Shown in pieces: positions 43,723-51,866 of a stretch of 64,000 nt of DNA (the stretch's first letter is position 1; each line of letters opens with the position of its first letter). The notes below the pieces were generated by a model, which ran no database searches, was not told the DNA's origin, and saw nothing but the letters and a program-made list of their open reading frames with translations. The position numbers and the translations under genes are program-made. This DNA is from Peptococcaceae bacterium UBA5752 (GTDB taxonomy: Bacteria > Bacillota > Dehalobacteriia > UBA4068). The stretch is from the NCBI GenBank assembly GCA_002419055.1, contig DIFI01000009.1, positions 186,001 to 250,000 on the forward strand. Direction: 5' to 3'.

Positions 43723-44454
43723 TCATTTCAGTAATAGTAAAATTGCAATAAGTAAAGCGAAAAAAATCAGCACATAAATAATATCACGGTGAGCAAATTT
43801 TAAGCTTCGCCATTGACTGCGGTTTGGCATACAACGGAAAGCACGTGTTTCCATAGCGATTGACATCTGGACAGCCCGATGCAATGCGCTGGCGGTTACC
43901 GGCAGCATCATTGCCATATATTGCTTTATTCTTTGTTTCCATTTGACGGATTTAAAATCGTAGCCGCGCATTTGCATGGCAGAGTTGATTGATGTTGCCT
44001 CGTCCCGGAGTAATGGTATAAAGCGTAAAGCGGCTAATGTCATATACACGATCTCATATGGCAGACGGCACCAACGCAATGCCAACAAATAATCACGCAA
44101 ATCTCCTGTCAGCACGATCAGTGCGGAACTGACGATGATCAATAGCCTTAATGCTACAATAATAGCCATCTGAAAGCCGCCTGTGGTGATTAGCGTCATA
44201 TTACCTATTGTAATAAGCGGCAAACCATCACGGCAAAACACACACTGAATCAAAAATATACCGGCAATAATACTTATCATTGCTCTGGTTTGTCGCCACA
44301 CCTTGAAGTGATCCACTCCACCCAGCAGCAGTAATATCAGTGTCAGAAATAACACTGCTGCCAGCGTCAGAGGTCGTTGTACTAATAGCGCAACGGAAGA
44401 GACTGCGACCAGCATCAACAGTTTAATTCTTGCGTCGAGGTTGGTCAGTGTCAT
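43723..44454 (-). CDS. ECF transporter T component (CbiQ/EcfT family)
   Basis: A 243-residue membrane protein with about five helices. The N-terminus LTNLDARIKLLMLVAVS and the coupling-helix motif SINSAMQMRGYDF near residue 164 are diagnostic of EcfT/CbiQ; the Arg-Gly pair contacts the ATPases. ATG 44454 overlaps the stop of the preceding ATPase gene (TGATG), so the three energising subunits are coupled. It joins the dedicated S component encoded upstream in the operon to the ATPase pair. Confidence 0.9.
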   Translation of the reverse strand: MTLTNLDARIKLLMLVAVSSVALLVQRPLTLAAVLFLTLILLLLGGVDHFKVWRQTRAMISIIAGIFLIQCVFCRDGLPLITIGNMTLITTGGFQMAIIVALRLLIIVSSALIVLTGDLRDYLLALRWCRLPYEIVYMTLAALRFIPLLRDEATSINSAMQMRGYDFKSVKWKQRIKQYMAMMLPVTASALHRAVQMSIAMETRAFRCMPNRSQWRSLKFAHRDIIYVLIFFALLIAILLLLK

Positions 44455-45086
44455 CACATCACAACCTCTCTTGCACAAAAACGGCGCACAAAATCCTGTT
44501 CATGGCTGATGACTATCACGCCGCAGTTTTGTTGTTCCGCTAGTTTTCGCAACTCCGTCCCCAGCAATCGGCGGCAGCGAACATCGAGACCGACGGTAGG
44601 TTCATCCAGCAGCAGATAAGGCGCGCCTAAAGATAAAACTGCAGCCAGCGCCAGCCGCTGTTTTTCTCCGAGACTTAAAAGCAGAGGATGAGCTTCCTTT
44701 TTTGCAGAAAGCCGAAACATCTCAAGGTAACGGTATGTTTCAACCATAATATTTGCTTCAGTTAAACCTTTATTACGCAGGCCAAAGCCTATTTCTTCAG
44801 CTACAGTGGGACAAAACAGTTGGCGATTGGGGTTTTGCCAAATGTAACCTATGCGCTGCCCGATATTAAATAAACTCATCCCGGTTATATTTTCGCCGTC
44901 GATTAATATGCACCCGGAAGACGGACGCAGAATACCGGTTATAAGTTTGGATAGGGTAGTTTTACCACAGCCGTTCTTACCAGTGACTGCTGCTATTTCA
45001 CCTTTGTTAAAGACAGCACAAAATTCTGCGATAGCAGGCAGATGATTATTGGCGTATGTATATGTGATATTGTTTATTTCAATCAT
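44454..45086 (-). CDS. ECF transporter ATPase (CbiO-like), second subunit
   Basis: A 210-residue ABC ATPase, short for the family (about 270). Walker A is TGKNGCGKTT near residue 35, Q-loop YIWQNPNRQLFC near 82, a divergent signature LSLGEKQRL near 139 (for LSGGQ), Walker B LLLDEPT near 162, and H-loop SHE near 195. ATG 45086 lies inside the end of the previous gene. The degenerate signature and shorter length suggest a specialised partner of the first ATPase. Confidence 0.9.
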   Translation of the reverse strand: MIEINNITYTYANNHLPAIAEFCAVFNKGEIAAVTGKNGCGKTTLSKLITGILRPSSGCILIDGENITGMSLFNIGQRIGYIWQNPNRQLFCPTVAEEIGFGLRNKGLTEANIMVETYRYLEMFRLSAKKEAHPLLLSLGEKQRLALAAVLSLGAPYLLLDEPTVGLDVRCRRLLGTELRKLAEQQNCGVIVISHEQDFVRRFCAREVVM

Positions 45087-45816
45087 CAAACATCAATTCC
45101 AGATCATAAAGTAATCTGCTTTTTAGCAATTTCTGCGGATTTTCATAAGCGGCAATGCGTCCGTCAGCCAGTACCAGCCAGCGGTCAGCTATCGTTGCGG
45201 TTACCGCGGTCAGGTCATGCTCCACAATCATTACAGTTTGCCCTGCTTCTTTCAATTCCGCCAATAATTCGGCGACAAGATTTCGTCCGTCTTCATCCAG
45301 ACCGGATAACGGCTCATCAAATATAATTAACTTGGGCGTAAGCATCGATACAGCAGCTAAGGCTACCAGCCTTTTTTGTCCGCCGGAGAGTTTCGCCGGA
45401 TCGCGATGTCTTAACTCTGTCAGATGATATCGTTTCAGTGCGGCATCAATCATTGATGTGATCTCTTGCGGAGCAATACAGAGATTTTCGGGACCAAAAG
45501 CCAGTTCATCTTCGACGGTGGTACAGATCAACTGTTCATCGCTATTTTGAAAGACCAGCGCCACCTTGCCGGCGAGTTCGGCTGGCGTTTTGCCGATGAC
45601 GTCTTCGCCGAAAAGATGAACTTTGCCACTGATATTTCCTTTAATCAATTGCGGAATTACCCCGCAGATGATATGAGTCAGCGTTGTCTTACCGCTACCG
45701 GACAGTCCGGCCAGTGCCACGGTTTCGCCTTTCTTGATAACGAATTCTACGCCGTTCAGTACCGACGCGCTTTCATGATAAGTAAAATGGAGATCGTGGA
45801 CCGTGATTGCATCCAT
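45079..45816 (-). CDS. ECF transporter ATPase (CbiO-like), first subunit
   Basis: A 245-residue ABC ATPase. Walker A LAGLSGSGKTT near residue 36, the ECF-type Q-loop VFQNSDEQLICTTVEDELAFG near 89, the canonical signature LSGGQKRLVALA near 141, Walker B LIIFDEP near 161, and VEHD near 196. Its start overlaps the upstream gene by one base. With the second ATPase it would drive the CbiQ-type T component. Confidence 0.93.
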   Translation of the reverse strand: MDAITVHDLHFTYHESASVLNGVEFVIKKGETVALAGLSGSGKTTLTHIICGVIPQLIKGNISGKVHLFGEDVIGKTPAELAGKVALVFQNSDEQLICTTVEDELAFGPENLCIAPQEITSMIDAALKRYHLTELRHRDPAKLSGGQKRLVALAAVSMLTPKLIIFDEPLSGLDEDGRNLVAELLAELKEAGQTVMIVEHDLTAVTATIADRWLVLADGRIAAYENPQKLLKSRLLYDLELMFDD

Positions 45817-46319
45817 TATTGCACCTCAATCTGACATAGCCAGTAGGTGGAGCGGTTACCGAATTCATCATCGCGTATGACAATACGAAAGGGGCCTACG
45901 CCGCCATCTTCCTTCGTACCTAAGGATTTGCCGTCAATCAGGTAGGCGACAATAATGTTGTCATCCGCAGCCACTTCCTCGGTATCATAGGCTGAGATAT
46001 AGCCGTCCTCAGCGCGGCTGGCTACCATAGTCCCTTGTTCTTGCCAATTAGGATAGGCGGCTTCCAGCAGATCGCGCAATGTCACACCGGTGAACAGACC
46101 CTTCTGGTTCTCACCACTGGAGGAAACGATCTCTTTTTCTAGTTCGACCTTTGGCAGAGCCATAATATCTTCCATAGTGTATTCAGCGACCGTCTCGCCG
46201 CTAACGATTATTTCAATTTTACCGGATACAAGCTGGCTTTCCGGCCGGTTGAGCCAAGCTAATACCGCTATTACTATTGCCAGCACAACCAGAATAATGA
46301 TAATATGTTTCTTTTTCAT
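45816..46319 (-). CDS. Membrane-anchored molybdopterin-binding-like domain protein
   Basis: A 167-residue protein with one N-terminal helix (KKKH then a hydrophobic stretch) and an extracytoplasmic domain like the C-terminal half of the sulfite oxidase molybdopterin domain: YTMEDIMALPKVEL near residue 51, GVTLRDLLEAA near 80, and GPFRIVIRDDEFGNRSTYWL near residue 140. The cysteine that binds molybdenum in true enzymes is absent. Such a domain could bind a ligand without catalysis. It directly precedes the ATPase genes, consistent with handing a ligand to the transporter. Confidence 0.75.
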   Translation of the reverse strand: MKKKHIIIILVVLAIVIAVLAWLNRPESQLVSGKIEIIVSGETVAEYTMEDIMALPKVELEKEIVSSSGENQKGLFTGVTLRDLLEAAYPNWQEQGTMVASRAEDGYISAYDTEEVAADDNIIVAYLIDGKSLGTKEDGGVGPFRIVIRDDEFGNRSTYWLCQIEVQ

Positions 46320-46330
46320 TATTTGACCTC

Positions 46331-47968
46331 TTATATTAGTTCGTTCAGTATTTCCGCCAGTTCAATGCGGGTGAGCACGCCATCGCCGGTACTGATTGGC
46401 GCTTCGGTCAGTGAAAAGAACCGAACCAAAAGCGTTGCCGCATCATTACGGCTGATGGGTTGATCAAGATTTATATTGTTATCTACGGATAGTCCGGCCT
46501 GAATTGCCTGCTGCAAATAGCCGCTTGCCCAGTGGCTGCCGCCTGCCGCGGGCTGTTGCTGATAACCTGCTGTCAGCATGATCATCTTCAATGCTTCGCC
46601 ATAACTAACGCTGTCCGATGGTCGGAAAGTGCCGTTGTTGTAGCCGCCGATGATTCCTATGGCGAAAAGCCTGTTCACGTCCATGGAGTAAGTATCGGCA
46701 AAACTGCTGTCGCCAATGATGATCTGCGACGCTCCTTTGACCCACTTGGAAACAGTGTTTTCCACTACCAGCAGCAGCGGGCCGTTAGCGTTGGCGCCGT
46801 TATAGAGCGGGTCTGTGTCGTCGGCTACCAGCGGTAAGTCTTCAATAGCATACGCCAATATTATATCACGATGTTTTTCCGGTTGGTAGAAGCTTTCAAT
46901 GCCATTGATAATATCGCCAACGTCGATTGTTACCGCATATCCGTCCTGGGCAACGACAGTAACTTTACTTGGCGCCTTCACCCCGTCAATCAAATGATCC
47001 TCAATCAAATTGCGCAGTACCGCGCCCTCGTAAACATTCCGGCCGCCGGATGCGGCGAAATATTGGCGCACGATATCCGATTGCAGCGACTCCAGATCCG
47101 CTACCGTCAATACGGCGGCTTTGGCTTCGCTACCGCTGATTACCAAAGTATTATTAAGATATTTGTTGTATCCGGCCTGGTTATGCGTCCAGTCGCCGCC
47201 TTCCGGCACCGTATCGTCCGTAGTGGCGGCTACGGTTTCGCGCGTATATACGTAGCCGTTGGCGTCGCCGACAATAATAGCTGCCAGCCACTTGCTGTTA
47301 TACGAAGCGTTATTTTCGCCGGTATAGCTTTGGCCGATGGTCAAACGCAACGGACCGCCGATATTATCAGTTGCTGTGCTGTAGCCGTCTGCAGCCGTAA
47401 ACTCCTGATATACCGCTTGTGTACCGGTCGGCCCGACTAACGGCAGTCCGTTGCTGCCGAAACTGATCATTACCGGCAACTTCGTTTTCTCAGCGGTAAG
47501 CGCGGTTAAAGAAGCATAGCAATTATAGCCAGCTTGCAGTTGTCCCAATGTTAAGGAGATGCTGTAGCCGTCTTTACTGATAAATCTTACCGGTGTGCTG
47601 TCAGGCAAATTTTGGTCCATACCGGCATATAGCAACAAATCGTATACTTTAATACCGGTCATTATCGGACGAGTATAAATATTACCGCTGGTCACCAGGC
47701 TATAGGTGTTTTGATATCCCAAATCGGTGGTGAAAGCAAGGTTTTCCAACTCTAAAACAGTATAAGCAGTGATTTTGGACATGCCGCTGCCGGCAAAAGT
47801 CAATATATCATAAAGATAGTCCGTCTTGCCGTATTGAGCAAGTATCTGATCATCATTGCCCACGTAATAATAATGCGCTGCAGATTCGCTGAGGTCGTCT
47901 GCCGCCAGAACAGGTGCAGCACAAAATAAGCAGATTAATATCGTAAGTATTAATAATAACTTTTTCAT
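46331..47968 (-). CDS. Exported SLH protein with two molybdopterin-binding-like domains
   Basis: A 545-residue surface protein. A signal peptide (KKLLLILTI, cleavage after AAPVLA) is followed by two tandem domains of the sulfite-oxidase mopterin type: residues of about 35-245 (GIKVYDLLLYAG, RFISKDGYSISLTL, GGPLRLTIGQSY) and 250-430 (LTVADLESLQ, VVAQDGYAVTIDV, NGPLLLVVENTVSKWVKG). SLH repeats follow (FAIGIIGGYNNGTFRPSDSVSYGEALKM near 445), anchoring it to the cell wall. There is no conserved catalytic cysteine. The operon suggests it is the outermost ligand-capturing protein. Confidence 0.8.
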   Translation of the reverse strand: MKKLLLILTILICLFCAAPVLAADDLSESAAHYYYVGNDDQILAQYGKTDYLYDILTFAGSGMSKITAYTVLELENLAFTTDLGYQNTYSLVTSGNIYTRPIMTGIKVYDLLLYAGMDQNLPDSTPVRFISKDGYSISLTLGQLQAGYNCYASLTALTAEKTKLPVMISFGSNGLPLVGPTGTQAVYQEFTAADGYSTATDNIGGPLRLTIGQSYTGENNASYNSKWLAAIIVGDANGYVYTRETVAATTDDTVPEGGDWTHNQAGYNKYLNNTLVISGSEAKAAVLTVADLESLQSDIVRQYFAASGGRNVYEGAVLRNLIEDHLIDGVKAPSKVTVVAQDGYAVTIDVGDIINGIESFYQPEKHRDIILAYAIEDLPLVADDTDPLYNGANANGPLLLVVENTVSKWVKGASQIIIGDSSFADTYSMDVNRLFAIGIIGGYNNGTFRPSDSVSYGEALKMIMLTAGYQQQPAAGGSHWASGYLQQAIQAGLSVDNNINLDQPISRNDAATLLVRFFSLTEAPISTGDGVLTRIELAEILNELI

Positions 47969-47977
47969 GATATCCTC

Positions 47978-48973
47978 CTATCGATACATTAACGGCACAA
48001 AAATATCATCAGCGCAGAAAGTGCCATGTACACCGCTGCGATCATCATCTTCTTCCTTGGAAAGATGCTGGCCATGGTCAGAAACTACTACCACGCGGCC
48101 TTGCCATATTGCTAACAGCTGCCCCACCATCAGATCCTCACTTGCTATCTTGTCAAATACTTGATCTGTTTGGGGACCGTTGGTATGTTCGCTATCATCT
48201 ATACCGTGAAAATGGACGAACACCAAGTCATAACTGCCGTCTGTTACGGCTTGCAAAGCAGTAGCGAATACTTCGTTATCAGTATCTCCGTCATCGTTAT
48301 AATCGGGATGCAGTTGCTGCTCGATAGCAAAATTGATTATTTGTTTGTCACCTTCAATAATGATGGTGGAAAGATTGTTTGCTTCGGTATAATCAAATAT
48401 TGATGGGCAGGCGAGAGTGTGATCGCTGCGCTGCTTTATACCGTTAACATATGGAGTTTTCCCGGTTACCATAGCAGCATAATTTACCGGTGTGATGGTA
48501 GGGTACGCATCGGCAGCCTGTTCCACAGTCAACTGTGCCAGATTCGGTACGATGCCCCGATTGAGGGCTGACAGCCATTTGTCATAACCAAAACCGTCCA
48601 AATAAAGGAATAACACTTGTTCGCCTGCTTCCAGATAGCCACGGGTCAGAGAATACGCATCTTGGATAGTGGCTTCCGGCGGATTTAGTATCAGCCCGAC
48701 CACACTTTCGTAGGTAGTGCCGCCGATATCCACCGCGCCGCTGGATGATAATATCATATCGGACGCATCAGCGGAGATGATATCGTATTCGCTGGTATAG
48801 ACAAGCACGCTTTCGGCAGAGGGCAACCCGTTTTCTGTCAACGCATCCGGCAATGCCATTTTTGATGATGATACGGTCAGCATCTCATCACTCATGGTAT
48901 TGCCATAGATCAAGGCAAAATTAGCCTGTTCGCCACAACCTGTTAATAAAAGTGGCAGCAGAAGCAGAAGCAA
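47978..48973 (-). CDS. Lipoprotein phosphodiesterase of the alkaline phosphatase/NPP superfamily
   Basis: At least 331 residues, with a lipobox LLLTGC. All two-metal ligands of nucleotide pyrophosphatase/phosphodiesterases can be placed: Asp in FLYLDGFGYDK near residue 124, the nucleophile Thr in YPTITPVNYAAMVTGK near 158, Asp/His in HFHGIDDSEH near 255, Asp-His in VVSDHGQH near 297, and His in GVHGTF near 315. TTG 48973 is the first standard start, but it lacks the basic residues of a signal peptide. An AUA at 49003 would supply IKRF and has GGAGG 7 bases upstream. Confidence 0.82.
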   Translation of the reverse strand: MLLLLLPLLLTGCGEQANFALIYGNTMSDEMLTVSSSKMALPDALTENGLPSAESVLVYTSEYDIISADASDMILSSSGAVDIGGTTYESVVGLILNPPEATIQDAYSLTRGYLEAGEQVLFLYLDGFGYDKWLSALNRGIVPNLAQLTVEQAADAYPTITPVNYAAMVTGKTPYVNGIKQRSDHTLACPSIFDYTEANNLSTIIIEGDKQIINFAIEQQLHPDYNDDGDTDNEVFATALQAVTDGSYDLVFVHFHGIDDSEHTNGPQTDQVFDKIASEDLMVGQLLAIWQGRVVVVSDHGQHLSKEEDDDRSGVHGTFCADDIFVPLMYR

Positions 48974-48999
48974 CAGTGTTAGTGTCAGTAAAAATCGTT

Positions 49000-49551
49000 T
49001 TATATGTTCGTACCTCCAATACCGTAGCGGCGTAATGCCTTCAGTAGTTCCCAGCTAAGTATACCGCCGATGCCGCCGGAAAAAGCTGCTAATGTCAGAG
49101 ATATCAACAACGGTATCAGGGGCAAGCTGAAAAAGATCAAATTGGTAATAACGGTGCCGGTGACATTGGCAAGCAACCCGGCCAGAAAGCAGCAGGGAAG
49201 GCAGCAGCAGCGGTGACGGATCAACAATAGCCCAAGGTCGATCATTACTCCGGGCATGGTGTAACTGATCAGGCTCATGACTCCATGAGAGCCTATTACG
49301 CCGGTGACTACCACTAAAATAGCTTGTACAATAGCGCAGAGTGTCGCTGAGCCCCGCTTTTCTGTGAGGCCGAAGGCCATCACCAGCCACATCATATAGA
49401 GACCGCCGGCCAATGCGCCGCTGGGGATAAAAAGCGGTGTACTGATCAAATGCGCCAACGGCACCACCACCGGTTTGATGGCAATGCCCAGCGCAGCCAT
49501 AGCGGAAATAATTATCAGATCTTTGACTGTAAATTTTTTTAGCAATTTCAT
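49000..49551 (-). CDS. ECF transporter S component, substrate unknown
   Basis: A 183-residue membrane protein with about six helices and the size of an ECF substrate-binding subunit. It begins KFTVKDLIIISAMAALGIAIKPVVVP, a typical S-component opening. An unusual cysteine-rich segment, RHRCCCLPCCFLAG near residue 118, could bind metal. It overlaps the upstream lipoprotein gene by four bases and lies in one operon with T and A components. It is not CbiM, RibU, BioY or a clear ThiT, so the cargo is not one of the standard vitamins by direct resemblance. Confidence 0.78.
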   Translation of the reverse strand: MKLLKKFTVKDLIIISAMAALGIAIKPVVVPLAHLISTPLFIPSGALAGGLYMMWLVMAFGLTEKRGSATLCAIVQAILVVVTGVIGSHGVMSLISYTMPGVMIDLGLLLIRHRCCCLPCCFLAGLLANVTGTVITNLIFFSLPLIPLLISLTLAAFSGGIGGILSWELLKALRRYGIGGTNI

Positions 49552-50267
49552 TGTGTTTTAACCTCGATCGTAATTACGTCATTTACCCAATAAGTACGGT
49601 TATATTCGCCTGCTACGTTTTGTCCCATAACCAAAGCTAGGCTATCAGTAGCTGCGCCATCATTGAACCAAGCCAAGATCATATATAATTGTTTAGTCGA
49701 ATCCGTCTCGTCAATATATGTTCTACGGACTGCAGAGAGCGAATAGCTGATTCCATAACCATCTGATGCTTTAATACTGATCTTCTTCGCATTATCGGTC
49801 AGCCCAACTACCGCATCTAAAAGATAAGCCAGCCGCACTCCTTTGCATAAACTGTGTCCTGCATCAGGATCTTTACCCTTATAGTAATATTCTGCTTCCG
49901 CATACCCGGCGCTCATTGCTTGCAATTGAGCCATGCTGAACCAACGTTCTTCTTTCACGCCGTCGCCATAGACATGCAAAATAGCGTTTTCAGACACCGA
50001 TGTTTGATTTGTTGAGGCCTTTGGTGTGGCATCTGCCGTGGTCTTTGTAGTAGTCTTTGTAGATGTTAACGGTTGGGTTGTCTGATCAGTATCAGTTGGT
50101 TGTTCTTCTTCAGTTACTTCTGTGGCGTTTTCTTCCGGTTGTTCCGAAATGTTTTCTTCGGTAGCGGCCGTTTCGGTACTAGAGGATTCTTCCGTTGCCG
50201 TTTTAGATGTGCAGGCACACAAAAATAAAGTGAATATTATTATTAAAACCAGACAATAACGTCTCAT
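49548..50267 (-). CDS. Lipoprotein with molybdopterin-binding-like domain
   Basis: A 239-residue lipoprotein. The signal ends in a lipobox (LFLCAC), followed by a Thr/Glu-rich linker (residues 25-90) and a mopterin-type domain: RWFSMAQLQAMSAG near residue 108, GVRLAYLLDAVVG near 140, SIKASDGYGISYSL near 160 and NRTYWVNDVITIEV near the end. Catalytic cysteine absent. ATG 50267 follows AAGGAG; an upstream start would add residues before the signal. Its end is coupled to the S component gene, suggesting a delivery protein for that transporter. Confidence 0.78.
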   Translation of the reverse strand: MRRYCLVLIIIFTLFLCACTSKTATEESSSTETAATEENISEQPEENATEVTEEEQPTDTDQTTQPLTSTKTTTKTTADATPKASTNQTSVSENAILHVYGDGVKEERWFSMAQLQAMSAGYAEAEYYYKGKDPDAGHSLCKGVRLAYLLDAVVGLTDNAKKISIKASDGYGISYSLSAVRRTYIDETDSTKQLYMILAWFNDGAATDSLALVMGQNVAGEYNRTYWVNDVITIEVKTQ

Positions 50268-50292
50268 TAAATATCTCCTTATAAACATGCTT

Positions 50293-50322
50293 AAATGCCG
50301 AAGTGAAGATTCTTCGGCATTT
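50293..50322 (-). terminator. Hairpin between the first two genes of the ECF operon
   Basis: AAATGCCGAAG and CTTCGGCATTT form an 11-bp stem with a weak T-run on the minus strand. It may terminate part of the transcripts or stabilise the upstream message, allowing more of the surface protein than of the transporter. Confidence 0.6.
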
Positions 50323-50350
50323 GGCGAGAAGGCTTATCTAGCGTAATCCT

Positions 50351-51709
50351 TTACCAGGAGATGGTTTGAACATAATATAAGCCCTTTCCTGTATACAAGC
50401 GGACATATGATATGATGCCGTTGTCATCTGCGTCTGCAATAACTGTGCCGTTAGAAGTATAAAGAATATAGGCAGTTGCAAGATCAGCTCCTGATAAAGT
50501 GTCCGGTTCATATCCGGAACCGGCGCTGTAAGTTACGGTAACGGTGGCGTCAGCAGGGACAGCTGTGCCCAGCAGTTCCGCAAAAGTCGCGCCTAAGCAG
50601 GAATATGAACCATTTTTATTTTGATATTCAATTGTGGTTGCGCCGGCAGCGGCCAGCTGGCTATATGTATAGCCTATGCCGTTTATGGTGATAGCAGCCG
50701 GAGCTACATAATTTGTGCTAGTGATGACAGCGCTGTTAGTGGCAGCATCATAATCTACGCCGAAACCGTAAGCGGCAGCTAAATCACGCAACTTAAAAAA
50801 GTTGTTGCCGCCTAAAATGTATACATTTGTATTTTTGCTAACCCCATTAACTTTGAGCGTCCATTCGCTGGCTACACAAGAAGCTGATTTATCAGCTCCT
50901 ATGGTAAGTTCGCCGCCAACATTTGTATAAGCGGATCCGCTGACAGTGATCATCTCATGGTTTGCCGGGTTGTAATCAACCGCGAACTGATTGGCGGTAC
51001 CGTTTAAGATAGCTGCAATATCACGTAGTTTGAAGTAGTTATAACCATCGATATTATAGGCTTCCATTTTTACTGAATTGCCGTTGAACAAAATAGTCTG
51101 ATTGGTAGGGGCAACTTTTTTGGCTGCAGGCGTAATGCTGGTGGAAACCGCAGAGTCATTGGAAGCAACAATTTCGATGTTGGTCAGACAACGAATACAG
51201 GCAAAATTGGAGAGGTCTGCGGTCGTACCACGTTGGATGCGTACGTAGCTGTTGTCATAAGTAACATCACCGTCATAATTTTTAACAGGGTCAGCGGCGA
51301 CCATATAAGTAGCGTCAACATCTTCAACGGTAAAGGTGACCAGATAATTATCTACCGACGTAGCTTTTATGATATAATCGTCCGCCAGTGTGATACCTAG
51401 CTGGTTTTCGACATCTTTAAGGATCGCCGCAAGAGATACTCCGCTCCAATCCTGGGTGGTTTGTTCACCATTTACATTTGCCGCATAGGTTCCGGAGAAA
51501 CTTGTGAAATCTCCACTGGTTCCCTTGATGTCTGCCCAGGTATAGTCAATTGAATCATTACCAATTTTTACTGTAAATACTACTGACGTATCGGCCGGAT
51601 CGGTGATTGTTTCCGAACTTGTCTTAGCCAGTGCGCTGATGCTGAAGCATAATACCAAAGTCGCAACAAGCATAAAAATGATGAGTTTCTGTTTTTGTTT
51701 TTTGATCAT
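50351..51709 (-). CDS. Exported protein with mopterin-like and copper amine oxidase N-terminal-like domains
   Basis: A 452-residue secreted protein with a signal peptide (KKQKQKLIIF, cleavage near SALA). Residues of about 35-185 are a mopterin-type domain (DYTWADIKG, GVSLAAILKDVE, ACIRCLTNIEIVAS). Two copper-amine-oxidase N-terminal-type repeats follow (NYFKLRDIAAILNG near 228, NFFKLRDLAAAYGFGVDY near 303), then a C-terminal mopterin-like piece (YSQLAAAGATTIEY to YVRLYTGKGLYYV). These N-terminal oxidase repeats are common Clostridial surface modules and not enzymes. It heads the operon behind a good promoter. Confidence 0.75.
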   Translation of the reverse strand: MIKKQKQKLIIFMLVATLVLCFSISALAKTSSETITDPADTSVVFTVKIGNDSIDYTWADIKGTSGDFTSFSGTYAANVNGEQTTQDWSGVSLAAILKDVENQLGITLADDYIIKATSVDNYLVTFTVEDVDATYMVAADPVKNYDGDVTYDNSYVRIQRGTTADLSNFACIRCLTNIEIVASNDSAVSTSITPAAKKVAPTNQTILFNGNSVKMEAYNIDGYNYFKLRDIAAILNGTANQFAVDYNPANHEMITVSGSAYTNVGGELTIGADKSASCVASEWTLKVNGVSKNTNVYILGGNNFFKLRDLAAAYGFGVDYDAATNSAVITSTNYVAPAAITINGIGYTYSQLAAAGATTIEYQNKNGSYSCLGATFAELLGTAVPADATVTVTYSAGSGYEPDTLSGADLATAYILYTSNGTVIADADDNGIISYVRLYTGKGLYYVQTISW

Positions 51710-51764
51710 TGTTAGCGCCCCTTTATTAATTTGTTTAAATATGGAAATATTCTCTTTTGAAAAT

Positions 51765-51792
51765 AATATACCATTTTAATTATTCATGTCAA
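51765..51792 (-). promoter_or_regulatory. Promoter of the ECF/mopterin-like operon
   Basis: On the minus strand TTGACA (51792-51787) and TATATT (51770-51765) are 16 bp apart, about 55 bases before the first gene. The same interval must also serve the divergent DUF4213/DUF364 gene. Confidence 0.65.
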
Positions 51793-51866
51793 GATATATT
51801 CTTGCAGAAGGATTTTTTATGATGTATTATTTATTAGTAGAAACTAAATCAACAAGGAGTTTATTT

